A stretch of 44,636 bases of DNA from Mesobacillus boroniphilus JCM 21738 (GCF_000517385.1 NZ_BAUW01000024.1:1-44636); one strand, 5' to 3'; counted from the first letter of the stretch, positions 1 through 8,963 are shown. The notes: generated by a model not told the origin, from the letters alone. Translations and numbers: made by a program.

Positions 1-18
1 TTTGAGGGATAAGAGGTC

Positions 19-163
19 AAAGCTGTCAAGAAACCGCCGTTATTGTGACAGGTTTGAAGGAGAAGGAGCAAAAGCTGTCAAGAAAACACCGTTATTCTGA
101 CAGGTTTGAAGATTTAGAGGTCAAAGCTGTCAAGAATCCATCATAATTCAGATCGATTTGAAC
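19..163. repeat. Three tandem copies of a 52-bp unit
   Basis: Copies begin at 19, 71 and 123, so the period is exactly 52 bp. Each starts AAAGCTGTCAAGAA and ends near TTTGAA. In the first two copies, inverted arms CTGTCA and TGACAG are 17 bases apart. The third copy is degenerate and has lost the right arm. The spacers before copies 1 and 3 share AGAGGTC, so the repeated unit is probably longer than the conserved 41 bases. No reading frame runs through it. The function is unknown, and the architecture recurs in other gaps of this window. Confidence 0.8.
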
Positions 164-180
164 AATATCATACGAACGAT

Positions 181-206
181 GTATCCTCCGGGATGCTTTT
201 TTTTAT
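181..206 (+). terminator. Rho-independent terminator of a gene left of the window
   Basis: The stem GTATCC/GGATGC (one G-U pair) with loop TCCG is followed by eight T residues. It closes whatever plus-strand gene lies to the left and precedes the lutP promoter. The bases from 207 to 311 hold nothing else I recognise. Confidence 0.7.
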
Positions 207-311
207 CGCATTCTTTATGGTCGAAAAGAATACTCCTTTTCAAGGGACATCCTGTTTAGGGTTGTTCTGATTTATGCGACATCATCACATCCTTCTACCC
301 ATTTGTGATTT

Positions 312-341
312 TTGTTATTGAATTCTTTTAAAAAGTATGAA
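312..341 (+). promoter_or_regulatory. Candidate sigma-A promoter of lutP
   Basis: A -35-like TTGTTA at 312-317 and a -10-like TATGAA at 336-341 are separated by 18 bases. The predicted start of transcription, near 348, falls at the left edge of the LutR-type palindrome. This gives a 5' leader of about 100 bases. The boxes are weak, and the palindrome supports the call more than the boxes do. Confidence 0.45.
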
Positions 342-351
342 AAAATAATGA

Positions 352-366
352 GGTCATCTGATGACC
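352..366. promoter_or_regulatory. LutR-type operator (perfect palindrome)
   Basis: GGTCATCTGATGACC is a 15-base palindrome around a single central base. Its core TCATC-N-GATGA matches the site I recall for Bacillus subtilis LutR, a FadR-type GntR repressor. It overlaps the predicted lutP start site and lies 86 bases before the lutP start codon, and lutR is the next gene. A second palindrome, CAGATATCTG, follows directly. The natural reading is repression of the lutP-lutRABC cluster when L-lactate is absent. Confidence 0.75.
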
Positions 367-451
367 AGATATCTGTTGCGTATTTTAAAACTAAATATCT
401 TAAAAACTATGAAACTATCAAGCTTACAAGCAACTAGGGGGAAGGAATCTA

Positions 452-2032
452 ATGTTATTGCTGATTGCGTTAAGTGCGATTATCGCTCCGTTTTTATTCC
501 TTGTTATCATGCGGATGCCGGCGGCTAAGGGGATGGCTTTGAGTTCACTGATCGTCATTTTGGTAGCGCTTACTACTTGGGGGATGGAAGGACAAGTGGT
601 ATTGGCGTCGATTTTTCAAGGGGTACATAAAACATTGACTATTCTTTGGATTTTATTTGGTGCTTTGGTGTTGTTGAACACGCTTCGGAATACGGGAGCG
701 GTTGTGCGGATTAACCAGGGATTTCAAAGTATTTCTGGTGACATGCGAGTGCAAGTCATTATCGTTGCCTTTTTATTTGGTTCACTTATTGAAGGTGCTG
801 CAGGATTTGGAACGCCTGCAATGGTTACCGGACCGTTAATGCTGGCTTTAGGGTTCCAGCCAATCGCGGCTGCAACGATCGCCTTGATTGCTGACAGTAC
901 CGCGGTCATGTTTGGAGCGGTTGGAACACCGGTGGCAGTGGGATTGAGCAATATTCCCGGTGCAGACACTCCGTTTTTCCATGATATTGCCGTTACAGTG
1001 ACGAGTCTTGATTTATTAGCGGGTTCGTTCATTCCGTTCATTTTAATGGTAGTGCTGACGGTCTTTTTTGGAAGCGGTATCAGGGATGCGTTGCCGATGC
1101 TTCCATGGACACTGATGATTGGATTTATTTACACAGGCAGTGCGTTACTGGTAGCTACCCTTTTCGGGCATGAGTTTGTTTCGATTCTTGCAGCGCTCAT
1201 CACCCTTGCGGTGGCGACGGTAACTGCGAAAAAAGGCTTCTTGCTTCCAAAAACAGAATGGAAAGCTGCGATGCGAAAAGATTTTGTCGTTTCGACTGAA
1301 AAGTCAAAGATGAGCATTGTGACAGCCTGGTCGCCATATGTTGTTGTCGTTCTTTTATTGCTGCTCACACGAATTGTTCCGGCGCTGAAAGAGTTTGCGA
1401 GGACAGCGATTGATTTTACCTGGAGCAATATTTTAGGAGTTGAGGGCGTTACATCGGCCTGGGAATTCTTGTATTCTCCAGGAACGATCCTTACTGCGGC
1501 GGCAGTTTTAGCGTTCTTATTCCAGCGAAAATCGTACCAGACTTTTACCAATGCTTCGAAAGAGTCGTTATCGACGATGAAAATGACATCGATTGCCTTG
1601 ATTGCGACGCTGTCAATGGTTCAAGTATTTGTTAACTCGGGCATGAATCTAAATGAATTAGTCAGTATGCCACAGTATATTGCTGAATCCTTTGCTGGCT
1701 CGCTAGGTTCTGTCTGGATTTTCGTTGCTCCGTTCCTTGGTGAGTTAGGAGCGTTCATTACTGGAAGCGCAACGGTTTCGACACTAACGTTTTCGCCAAT
1801 CCAATTCAATGTTGCGGATGCCGTTGGCCTGGAGTCGAATATCGTGCTGGCAGTCCAGCTCATTGGAGCAGCTGCGGGAAACATGATTTGTGTGCATAAT
1901 GTTGTCGCGGCGAGTGCGGTTGTTGGGGTGTCCGGTAAAGAAGGAGAAATCATCCGTAAAACATTGGCGCCTGCAATCCTGTATGGAATTCTTGCGGGAG
2001 TGTCTGGTTTTATTTTCTTGAACTTGCTTTAA
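452..2032 (+). CDS. lutP: L-lactate permease, LctP/LutP family
   Basis: A polytopic membrane protein of 526 residues, typical of LctP permeases, which import L-lactate (and often glycolate) with protons. The family signature EGAAGFGTP lies at residues 114-122, and hydrophobic segments span the whole length. The start has a strong AGGGGGAAGG site. It leads a same-strand cluster with lutR, lutA, lutB and lutC, so import and oxidation of lactate are encoded together. Control by LutR is inferred from the palindrome in the leader. The frame is intact. A glycolate permease reading is possible from sequence alone, but the neighbours favour L-lactate. Confidence 0.93.
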   Translation: MLLLIALSAIIAPFLFLVIMRMPAAKGMALSSLIVILVALTTWGMEGQVVLASIFQGVHKTLTILWILFGALVLLNTLRNTGAVVRINQGFQSISGDMRVQVIIVAFLFGSLIEGAAGFGTPAMVTGPLMLALGFQPIAAATIALIADSTAVMFGAVGTPVAVGLSNIPGADTPFFHDIAVTVTSLDLLAGSFIPFILMVVLTVFFGSGIRDALPMLPWTLMIGFIYTGSALLVATLFGHEFVSILAALITLAVATVTAKKGFLLPKTEWKAAMRKDFVVSTEKSKMSIVTAWSPYVVVVLLLLLTRIVPALKEFARTAIDFTWSNILGVEGVTSAWEFLYSPGTILTAAAVLAFLFQRKSYQTFTNASKESLSTMKMTSIALIATLSMVQVFVNSGMNLNELVSMPQYIAESFAGSLGSVWIFVAPFLGELGAFITGSATVSTLTFSPIQFNVADAVGLESNIVLAVQLIGAAAGNMICVHNVVAASAVVGVSGKEGEIIRKTLAPAILYGILAGVSGFIFLNLL

Positions 2033-2110
2033 GCTGCCAAAAGGTCCCACTATCTTTCGGAGAGCTAAATTCTCTGTATAATAAAAAGGAATAGATGGGA
2101 GATGAAGGAT

Positions 2111-2818
2111 ATGCCATATAAACGAGTGCAAGCAAAAAAAGTTTATGAACAAGTTGCTGATTCAATCATTGAGTTAATTAAAACTGGTGAATTGAAACCA
2201 GGTGATAAATTAGATTCAGTCGAAAAACTGGCAAAAAGCTTCGACGTTGGGAGTTCCACGATTAGGGAAGCATTAAGTGGTTTACGGACAATGGGGCTGG
2301 TGAAAATGCGCCAGGGTGAAGGGACGTTTGTGGATACCTTTGATCCGTCGAAATTCCAGTTGCCCGTGACTAGCGCATTTTTAATGAAGCTTGAAGATGT
2401 GAAGGAACTGTACGAAGTCCGTAAGATTCTAGAAATCGGCACCGCTGCACAGGCAGCTGCTGTGCACGAAGAAGAAGATTTGCTTGATATGGAAAAAGCA
2501 TTGATCGTGATGGAGCATGCCAATGGAAATGAAGAGCTCGCTTCCCAAGCGGATCTTGATTTCCACGTTGCGATCGCGAATGCGACACATAACAAATTGT
2601 TAATTAATCTGATGAGCAGCGTCTCGGCGCTGAATTCGCAAACGATTCAGGAAACCCGGAAGGTGCTCCTGTATTCGGATAACATTGTCGATGACTTGCA
2701 TTCTGAGCATCGACGAATCTTTGAAGCAATTAAAAACCGACAGCCAAACGAAGCGCGCCAAGCAATGCTTGAGCATTTGCAAAATGTCCAGGACCGGCTT
2801 TTTAGATATATTGAGTAA
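2111..2818 (+). CDS. lutR: GntR-family (FadR subfamily) regulator LutR
   Basis: A winged helix-turn-helix GntR domain lies at about residues 5-70, with the recognition region around GSSTIREALSGLRTMG. An all-helical FCD effector domain fills about 90-225. An ATG at 2102 is possible, but GGGAG at 2097-2101 is well spaced only for the ATG at 2111, which gives MPYKRVQ, the usual start of LutR proteins. The gene lies 78 bases after lutP and 42 before lutA. LutR represses lactate utilisation genes in B. subtilis, and the TCATC-N-GATGA palindrome before lutP is its likely target. The frame is intact. Confidence 0.88.
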   Translation: MPYKRVQAKKVYEQVADSIIELIKTGELKPGDKLDSVEKLAKSFDVGSSTIREALSGLRTMGLVKMRQGEGTFVDTFDPSKFQLPVTSAFLMKLEDVKELYEVRKILEIGTAAQAAAVHEEEDLLDMEKALIVMEHANGNEELASQADLDFHVAIANATHNKLLINLMSSVSALNSQTIQETRKVLLYSDNIVDDLHSEHRRIFEAIKNRQPNEARQAMLEHLQNVQDRLFRYIE

Positions 2819-2860
2819 TTCGGGCGGCCGTCGGACGACTTTTACATGAGGTGAACAAAC

Positions 2861-3577
2861 ATGAAGGTTTCATTATTTAGCACGTGCCTAAGTGATATTC
2901 TCTTTGCGGATGTGGCGAAAAATACGCTTGAAATCCTTGAAAGAGTTGGATGTGAAGTGGACTATCCGATGGAGCAGACATGCTGCGGACAGCCTGCCTA
3001 TAACAGTGGGTATTTAGAAGAGGCGAAAGCAGCGATGAAGCAAATGATGAAGGCTTTCCGACATTCGGAATATGTCGTTGGACCTTCAGGATCCTGCGTG
3101 AGCATGTTGAAGGAATATCCGCATATTTTTGCCGGTGACCCAGAGTGGGAAGAAGAAGCGAAAGTCTTCGCTGCTAAGTGTTACGAAATTACGGAGTTCC
3201 TTGTCGACGTCATGGGTATAACCGATTTGGACTCGACTTTTAAGGGTAGAGTGACCTTCCATTCTTCCTGCCATATGAAACGCCTTCTTGGTGTAAAAGA
3301 ACAGCCGAAAATCTTGTTGCGCAATGTCAAAGGTGTTGAACTGGTTGACCTGCCGTGGGAAGAGGATTGCTGTGGATTCGGCGGAACGTTTGCCGTTAAG
3401 AATCCGGTGATTTCGCAGGAGATGGTAAGTGAAAAGTCTCGCCACGTGGCAGAAACTCAAGCTGAATATTTGGTTGGCGCGGATATGGGCTGCTTGATGA
3501 ATATTGGCGGCCGCATGGAGCGCGAGGGCAAAAAGGTAAAGATCATTCACATCACAGAGATTTTAAATACTCACTAA
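2861..3577 (+). CDS. lutA: L-lactate oxidation protein LutA (YkgE-type, two CCG domains)
   Basis: A 238-residue protein with the two cysteine-rich CCG domains of the LutA/GlpC/HdrB type. The first holds CCGQP at residues 41-45 and the second CCGFGG at 170-175, with further conserved cysteines near C79 and C137. LutA, LutB and LutC form an iron-sulfur complex needed to oxidise L-lactate to pyruvate. An AGGTG site precedes the ATG by seven bases. lutB follows after 18 bases, so the three genes are surely co-transcribed. The frame is intact. Confidence 0.93.
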   Translation: MKVSLFSTCLSDILFADVAKNTLEILERVGCEVDYPMEQTCCGQPAYNSGYLEEAKAAMKQMMKAFRHSEYVVGPSGSCVSMLKEYPHIFAGDPEWEEEAKVFAAKCYEITEFLVDVMGITDLDSTFKGRVTFHSSCHMKRLLGVKEQPKILLRNVKGVELVDLPWEEDCCGFGGTFAVKNPVISQEMVSEKSRHVAETQAEYLVGADMGCLMNIGGRMEREGKKVKIIHITEILNTH

Positions 3578-3595
3578 GAAACGGAGGGAAAAAAG

Positions 3596-5019
3596 ATGAG
3601 CATCAAAATTGGTGAGATTCCTTATAAAGAGCGTATCCAAAAAGGAATAAAAGATGATTTTATGCGGCAGGCTGTTTCCTCCGCGCAAGGAAGATTCCGG
3701 ACTGGCCGGCTCACACAGGCTGAGGAGCTCGGCAACTGGGAGGACTGGCGCAATTTGGGTGAGGAAATCCGTACCCATACGCTGGAAAACCTCGATTACT
3801 ATCTGCAGCAATTAAGCGAGCAAGTATCCAAACGCGGCGGGCATGTGTTTTTTGCTGAGACAGCGGAAGAAGCAAACCAGTACGTTAAAGACATCATTTT
3901 AAAGAAGCAAGCGAAAAAAGTCGTCAAAGCGAAATCGATGGTAACCGAGGAAATCGGATTGAATAAGGCGCTGGAGGAAGTCGGTGCTGAAGTGGTGGAA
4001 TCGGATCTGGGCGAATGGATTCTGCAATTAGATGAAGATCCGCCATCCCATATCGTTACACCTGCGCTGCATAAAAACAAACAGCAAATCCGTGAGACTT
4101 TTGCGAAGAAAAAAGGCTATACAGGATCAGATACTCCTGAAGAACTGGCTGCCTTTGCCCGTGAGCAGCTGCGCCAGGACTTTTTAGCTGCAGATGTCGG
4201 TGTGACAGGCTGTAACTTTGCGATTGCTGAGTCGGGGTCGATCACGTTGGTCACAAATGAAGGGAACGCCGAAATGGTGACAGCTCTTCCAGATACTGTA
4301 ATCACGGTGATGGGCATGGAGCGTATCGTGCCGACATGGGAAGAAATGGAGGTCCTTGTCAGCTTATTGACGCGCGCGGCGGTTGGCCAAAAGCTAACAA
4401 GCTATATTACCGCGCTTACCGGAACACGTCTAGATGAAGAGATTGATGGACCGGAAGAATTCCACCTTGTTGTTGTCGACAATGGCCGTTCTAAAATACT
4501 CGGAACTGAGTTCCAATCCGCTCTGCATTGCATTCGCTGTGCGGCTTGTATCAATGCTTGCCCTGTTTACCGCCATATCGGCGGACATGCGTATAACTCG
4601 ATTTATCCAGGCCCAATCGGTGCGGTCATCACTCCGCTGCTGGAGGGTTATGAGGATCATAAAGAGCTTCCATATGCATCGACATTGTGTGCGGCATGTA
4701 CCGAGGCTTGTCCGGTTAAAATTCCATTGCATGAGCATCTGATTCGCCATCGCCAGATCATTGTGGAAAAAAATATGGCCCCAACAGCTGAAAAGTTGAT
4801 GATGAAAGGTTTTGCGGCATGGGGTTCTAACCCGTCGATTTATAATATGAGTGCGAAAATGGCCAAACCAGCTCTTGGTCCATGGACAAAAGACGGGATG
4901 ATTAAAAATGGACCGGGACCATTAAAAGCATGGACGGAAGTACGTGATTTTACGCGCCACAGGGACAATCGTTCCGTTCGTGGTTCAAGCAAAGACAGAA
5001 AGACGGTGAATCCAAATGA
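3596..5019 (+). CDS. lutB: Iron-sulfur protein LutB (frame broken near 4954 as given)
   Basis: The protein has an N-terminal LUD domain and two ferredoxin-type cysteine clusters, C312/C315/C318/C322 and C365/C368/C372, which carry the 4Fe-4S centres of the LutABC lactate-oxidising complex. As printed, the frame runs to 5050 with an atypical tail. Restoring one G at ACGCGCC (about 4953-4955) gives the expected ending, with [15 protein letters not shown], and a TGA at 5017-5019 overlapping the lutC ATG as ATGA. The restored protein is 474 residues, normal for LutB. I read the break as sequence error. Ribosome site GGAGGG. Confidence 0.92.
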
Positions 5020-5716
5020 GCATCCAAAACCGAGAAGCCTTTTTAGATAAGCTGGCGTCCAGACTTGGGCGGGAGCGACGGACATCAGGAGTGGAGCGCC
5101 CTCAGTGGAGTGTCACCCCACAGGATGAAGTGTTCAAAGGCATGAGCCAGGACGAATTAGTTGAAGTGCTTGAAAAACATTGCAAAGTCATCCATACCAC
5201 TTTTAAACGGACGGACCGTGACGGACTGTCCAAGGTGTTGAACGAAACGCTGGAGGCTTATGAAGGCAAGTTAATCATCACGTCCAAAGATGCGCGTTAT
5301 CAGGAGTATGGAGTGACTGAGTTTTTTGAAGAGCAGAAGGATCAGTTGGATGTCCATGTATGGGAATCGGCACTAGGCAAGGAAAATCAAAAGATTGCAG
5401 AACGCGCCGATGTGGCATCGTGTTCAGCGACATCACACTTGCCGAGTCTGGCACCGTGACATCGTTCAACACTAAGGACAATGGCCGTTCGATCAGCCTG
5501 CTGCCGCGGACATTTATCGCGATCATCCCGAAAAGCACCCTCGTGCCAAGGATGACCCAGGCAGCCAGACACATCCATCAAGCCCAGGCCAGGGGAGAAG
5601 ACGTCCCATCATACGTCAGCTTCATCACCGGCCCAAGCAACAGCGCCGACATCGAGATGAACCTGATCGTCGGAGTCCACGGACCTGTCAAAGCCACTTA
5701 TATTGTGGTGGATTAG
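5016..5716 (+). CDS. lutC: LUD-domain protein LutC (frameshifted near 5413 as given)
   Basis: LutC is the third component of the L-lactate oxidation complex and carries a LUD domain. The first frame is homologous up to ERADV. A one-base loss in the GTGGG run near 5413 then moves the rest ([15 protein letters not shown] to the end) to another frame that ends at 5716. Adding one G restores a single protein of 233 residues, close to the usual 240. The start overlaps the restored lutB stop by four bases. A terminator follows 34 bases after the stop. A true null is less likely than sequence error, given the many similar breaks here. Confidence 0.9.
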
Positions 5717-5750
5717 GAGAGGTGTGTGTCTCGTAAATCATATAATATCA

Positions 5751-5778
5751 GGCAGCGAATCCGTTTCGCTGTCTTTTT
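5751..5778 (+). terminator. Terminator of the lut cluster
   Basis: The stem CAGCGAA/TTCGCTG with a short loop is followed by TCTTTTT. It lies 34 bases after the lutC stop. A near copy of this hairpin appears at 7035-7064. Confidence 0.85.
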
Positions 5779-5966
5779 AATTTATGATTTTTAAGCCGGA
5801 CAAACAGTGAAAATGTATAATGTAGTGGGAATGCGAAACCCGTTCGAATATTCAGTGGGACATCCCTCTGTCACTCGTCTCAATTCCTCAAGAGTTAGTC
5901 CCGGTGGTCATAATACCAAACTCGGTCACTAATCTTTTTGACTTTCCCGCTCTCTATGGCTTTTTT
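5779..5966. other. Gap after the lut terminator, no gene seen
   Basis: No reading frame with a ribosome site is visible on either strand. A GGGACATCCCTCTGTC stretch near 5860 vaguely recalls the REP-like hairpins of the window but is too degenerate to call. Confidence 0.4.
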
Positions 5967-6131
5967 CTATTTTTGTATGGAGATTTGGTTTAATGCTTCT
6001 CTTTCACCTTTGCTTCTTGGCCGACTTTTCTTTTTACGTTTAGAGGCCGAAAGTTCTGCTATTTTTTTATTGACCTTTTTCCTATTTCTCTTTATCTGTT
6101 CATCCAAATCACTCAGCTTAATTTTTCTCAT
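5967..6131 (-). CDS. Small basic protein, copy 1 of a local pair (54 aa)
   Basis: A 54-residue, very basic protein that starts MRKIKLSDLDEQ and ends SKGEREALNQISIQK. It has a heptad-like helical N-terminal half and a run of Lys/Arg in the middle. I do not recognise the family. The second minus-strand gene at 6355-6525 shares the C-terminal motif RSKGE-EAL-QISI and a similar leader (TGTGAGA before the ATG), so both copies derive from one gene. Conservation between diverged copies is the main evidence that they are coding. An in-frame ATG at 6170 lacks a ribosome site. Charge and size would suit an RNA- or DNA-binding role, but that is speculation. Confidence 0.5.
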   Translation of the reverse strand: MRKIKLSDLDEQIKRNRKKVNKKIAELSASKRKKKSRPRSKGEREALNQISIQK

Positions 6132-6216
6132 TCTCTCACATCCCAGAAATGGCTCATTACCTGTCATCATTGACGGTTTATTAAGAAAATATGAGGGGGA
6201 GATCGGGTACTATATT

Positions 6217-6362
6217 ATGATTACAATTGAGGATTTAAAAAAAGAATTTGAGCTTATTAAGGATAAGCCTAAGTTCCAAAAGATGCTTGACTTTGCTTCA
6301 ATCCTGACATCATACTTCGAACAGGAAAACATAAAGCCAATCGTCGTAGGCAGTTTATCTGT
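6217..6362 (+). pseudogene. N-terminal fragment of a DUF6036-type nucleotidyltransferase
   Basis: About 48 codons from the ATG at 6217 read as the start of a nucleotidyltransferase-fold protein. The start MITIEDLKKEF is followed by a helical stretch and IKPIVVGSLSV, which resembles the first strand and the GG/GS motif of that fold. Homology stops abruptly at about 6360, where the minus-strand small gene begins. The catalytic acidic residues and the rest of the domain are absent, so this is a remnant. GAGGGGGAGAT lies about 14 bases before the ATG. The family assignment rests on a short stretch and is tentative. Confidence 0.45.
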
Positions 6363-6525
6363 TCCAACGAGAAATCGAAATCTGAGTCAGGGCTTCAACC
6401 TCACCTTTGCTACGGGAACGGAATCTTCTGCTTCGAATTTTTTCTTGATTGGCTGAAATCTTTACCATAAGATTTGCTATCTTTCTATTCGATTCAATCG
6501 TTTCGTCAATTCGCTCCAAAATCAT
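6355..6525 (-). CDS. Small basic protein, copy 2 of a local pair (56 aa)
   Basis: A 56-residue basic helical protein starting MILERIDETIESN and ending in RSRSKGEVEALTQISIS plus WNR. It is a paralogue of the minus-strand gene at 5967-6131, with identity concentrated in the last 20 residues. Its 3' end coincides with the break of the nucleotidyltransferase fragment on the other strand, as if this copy were inserted there. GGTGAGGG lies before the ATG. In-frame upstream starts at 6534 (GTG) and 6546 are possible. Function unknown. Confidence 0.5.
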   Translation of the reverse strand: MILERIDETIESNRKIANLMVKISANQEKIRSRRFRSRSKGEVEALTQISISRWNR

Positions 6526-6546
6526 TTTTCTCACAGCCCTCACCAC

Positions 6547-6806
6547 CTTAACCTAATATTACAAGATTTTTGTATGAGATGAAAGGAAAAAGATGGCTCT
6601 TCTGAACAACCAACATGGGACATGGGAACCGGCCTTCTGTCTCCATCTATCTCGGTTATTTTAAAAATTTGTATAATTTTCAGAAAATTATTTGTAATCT
6701 ATTATTAAGAGTGAAACTGCTTGTGCTGGAAAATAGGAACCGGTAATGGCAAGGAGATTTTTTCGGTCAGTTCCGGTCCTTTTATAAGGTTGAAGGGGAC
6801 GAGAAT
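6547..6806. other. Gap with possible promoter for the next small gene
   Basis: No gene is seen. TTGTATAATTTT near 6669 offers a TATAAT box, and two GGAACCGG motifs occur near 6636 and 6726. The second may pair weakly with GTTCCGG near 6770. Nothing here is firm. Confidence 0.3.
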
Positions 6807-6992
6807 ATGACAGATAAAGAGATTCTTTTACGGAAAAAGGTTTCTAACTATTATATAATACTCATTGGAATTCTGGGGTGGGCGTTATTGTATACTCCAT
6901 TCCTTTTGTCACTTTTCAGGAGAAGCCAATCGTATTCTTCTGATGGTTCTGAAATAGGCTGGAGAATACAGATAAAACACACAAAAGCCTAA
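6807..6992 (+). CDS. Small single-span membrane protein, unknown (61 aa)
   Basis: The ATG has a good GAAGGGGA site. The 61-residue protein has a charged N-terminus (about 13 residues), one hydrophobic segment at about residues 14-37, and a polar C-terminal tail. I do not recognise it. The odd composition after residue 38 might reflect a frame break like those elsewhere, but no better continuation is visible. A bidirectional terminator follows at 7035-7064. Confidence 0.5.
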   Translation: MTDKEILLRKKVSNYYIILIGILGWALLYTPFLLSLFRRSQSYSSDGSEIGWRIQIKHTKA

Positions 6993-7034
6993 ATATAATT
7001 ATCAACACAAAATCAGGATTAAGAGCCATTTTTT

Positions 7035-7064
7035 AAGACAGCGAAATCTTCTCGCTGTCTTTTC
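7035..7064. terminator. Bidirectional terminator
   Basis: The stem GACAGCGA/TCGCTGTC is flanked by A-rich sequence on the left and TTTT on the right. It lies between two convergent small genes. Its arms nearly match those of the lut terminator at 5751-5778. Confidence 0.8.
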
Positions 7065-7074
7065 TGCATATAAG

Positions 7075-7479
7075 TTATTCCTCCTTGGACATGGCATTAT
7101 ACTGCTTGAGGCTTTTAAACCGCTTTTTCTTTTTCAAGTACTTTTCGTTCAGTACGAGTACTTTTCCATTCTCGGCGGCTGAAAATTTACGGTAGACGGA
7201 TTTGTATTTTTCGAAGGCCAAGTGCCCGGAAATGTATACAGGTAAAATGAGGGCGATGAGGATCAGTACATCTCTGATGATATGTTGTGGCTGCTCGAAA
7301 ACATATCTCGTCATAACTGCCTGGGATGCAAAAGCCACCATTAAGATAATCAGCAAATTGCAGATGTGAAAAGGAAAAAACTCCTTTCCTCTAAGAAACA
7401 TCCGCTCCAGTTCATTTTTAAAAATGAGGGAAATGAATACCGAAATCACAATGAAAATAAGCGAAAAGAAAAACGCCAT
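7075..7479 (-). CDS. Membrane protein of unknown function (134 aa)
   Basis: Three hydrophobic segments are visible at about residues 1-19, 39-56 and 70-87 of the shorter form. A basic, lysine-rich cytoplasmic tail follows. AGAGGAGG touches the ATG at 7488 but is nine bases before the one at 7479, so the shorter start MAFFFSLIF is chosen. No family is recognised, and neighbours give no clue: convergent with one small gene and divergent from ilvA. Confidence 0.65.
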   Translation of the reverse strand: MAFFFSLIFIVISVFISLIFKNELERMFLRGKEFFPFHICNLLIILMVAFASQAVMTRYVFEQPQHIIRDVLILIALILPVYISGHLAFEKYKSVYRKFSAAENGKVLVLNEKYLKKKKRFKSLKQYNAMSKEE

Positions 7480-7580
7480 TTTACCCATCCTCCTCTAGGG
7501 ATGATCCCTTTTCAGTATTGTAACATAATGATTGCCGAGGTTTAATTGAAGTGGACGCTCAATCGTAAATAAGTGAACTT

Positions 7581-7615
7581 GAGAGACAGTGAACCTTCCC
7601 TCTGTCTCTCTTTTA
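7581..7615. terminator. Terminator-like hairpin before ilvA
   Basis: The nine-base stem GAGAGACAG/CTGTCTCTC is followed by TTTT. No plus-strand gene ends just upstream, so it may insulate ilvA or act as a leader attenuator. T-box hallmarks such as the GGGTGG box are absent, and the leader is too short for a classical T-box. Confidence 0.5.
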
Positions 7616-7677
7616 CATACTTTTCCTCTCCCTGAGCAACATAAAAAGAAATTAAATGGGAATCAGGGGGATTGGAA

Positions 7678-8883
7678 ATGAGCTTGGATGATGTCATTTT
7701 AGCGCGGGAAAAAATGAAGGGAATTGTGCATACGACACCTCTTGATTATTCTAAAACGTTTAGCACTCTCTCAAATAATGAAGTATATTTGAAGCTTGAA
7801 AACCTGCAAAAGACAGGGTCCTTCAAGGTTAGGGGTTCTTATAATAAACTAATATCTTTGCCTCCTGAAAAGCTGCAAAATGGGGTTGTAGCGGCTTCAG
7901 CCGGCAACCATGCCCAGGGCGTGGCTTATTCCTGCCAGATGCTCGGCATTCAGTGCACGATTGTCATGCCGAAAGGTGCTCCTCTCAGCAAGGTGCTGGC
8001 AACACGGCAATACGGAGCCGAAGTCATACTCGAAGGTGCAGTTTTTGATGAGGCTCTCGCCTTTGCGTTGGAGCTTAAAGACAAGGTTGGCGCCACTTTT
8101 ATTCATGCCTTCGATGATGAGGCAGTCATTGCCGGACAAGGGACAGTAGGTTTGGAAATTCTTGATCAACTGCCGGATGTCGAGGCGATTGTCTGCCCTG
8201 TTGGCGGGGGAGGGCTTATTGCGGGTGTCGCGTTGGCGGTGAAAGAGAAGAAACCGGACATTAAGGTGTATGGTGTCCAGACGCTTGCATGTCCGAGTAT
8301 GAAACAGTCGTTAACTGAGAACAGACCTGTTGCTGTTGAAGCAGCCCCCACGATGGCAGATGGAATTGCTGTTCAAAAGCCCGGATTAAAGACTTTTGAA
8401 ATCATTAGAAATTATGTGGATGGCATTTTCTGTGTCGACGAGATGGAAATAGCCCGAACGATGCTTCTCGTCCTGGAGCGAAATAAGCTGCTGGTTGAGG
8501 GTTCAGGTGCAAGCCCGCTTGCTGCACTGCTTTACGATAAAATGAAGCTTAGCGGTAAAAAGGTTGCCGTTGTTTTAAGCGGGGGAAATGTGGATGTCAA
8601 TTTTATCTCCCGGATCATTGAACGTGGACTGGTTGAATCCGGCAGGTTTGCCCATTTTACGATTACTTTGAAAGATAAGCCAGGGGAGCTGCAAAGAGTA
8701 TTGAGCTCCGTGACGGAACTTAATGCGAACATACAATCCGTCAACCTTAACCGGATCGGCAAGCATATCTATCCAGGCTTTGCTCAGCTGGAGTTATCAG
8801 TGGAAACGAAGGACCATGAACATATAGAGCAGCTAGAGAAGAAGTTAAGAGACCAGGGATTTCAGCTGCAGATGGAAGAATAG
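7678..8883 (+). CDS. ilvA: Threonine dehydratase (threonine ammonia-lyase), PLP plus ACT domain
   Basis: The enzyme deaminates L-threonine to 2-oxobutanoate, the first step toward isoleucine (biosynthetic form) or of threonine breakdown. The fold-type II PLP domain has the Schiff-base lysine K50 in GSFKVRGSY, the ASAGNHAQG loop at 73-81 and the phosphate-binding GGGGL at 176-180. A single C-terminal ACT domain starts near residue 325. At about 401 residues it is the one-ACT form. A TTG at 7672 sits too close to AGGGGG, while the ATG at 7678 has seven-base spacing. It stands alone between hairpins, and no ilv or leu genes are nearby. Confidence 0.9.
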   Translation: MSLDDVILAREKMKGIVHTTPLDYSKTFSTLSNNEVYLKLENLQKTGSFKVRGSYNKLISLPPEKLQNGVVAASAGNHAQGVAYSCQMLGIQCTIVMPKGAPLSKVLATRQYGAEVILEGAVFDEALAFALELKDKVGATFIHAFDDEAVIAGQGTVGLEILDQLPDVEAIVCPVGGGGLIAGVALAVKEKKPDIKVYGVQTLACPSMKQSLTENRPVAVEAAPTMADGIAVQKPGLKTFEIIRNYVDGIFCVDEMEIARTMLLVLERNKLLVEGSGASPLAALLYDKMKLSGKKVAVVLSGGNVDVNFISRIIERGLVESGRFAHFTITLKDKPGELQRVLSSVTELNANIQSVNLNRIGKHIYPGFAQLELSVETKDHEHIEQLEKKLRDQGFQLQMEE

Positions 8884-8890
8884 CCACATG

Positions 8891-8916
8891 AGCATGGGGA
8901 CTTACCCATGCTTTTT
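8891..8916 (+). terminator. Terminator of ilvA
   Basis: The stem AGCATGGG/CCCATGCT is followed by TTTT and begins seven bases after the ilvA stop. Confidence 0.85.
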
Positions 8917-8963
8917 GGTGAGGCAAATCCATCGAACGACCTTCTAGTAACCAATATTAATAG

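Noticed and set aside
1..163. A CRISPR array
   Set aside because: Three copies at a 52-bp period resemble repeats and spacers at first sight, but the spacers are only about 11 bases, the copies degenerate quickly, and no cas genes are present.
5016..5716. lutC as a true pseudogene
   Set aside because: The single missing G in a G run matches the error pattern of the whole window, and the rest of the pathway is intact.
7500..7671. A T-box leader before ilvA
   Set aside because: The hairpin at 7581-7615 looks like a terminator, but no T-box sequence, specifier loop or antiterminator is visible and the leader is too short.
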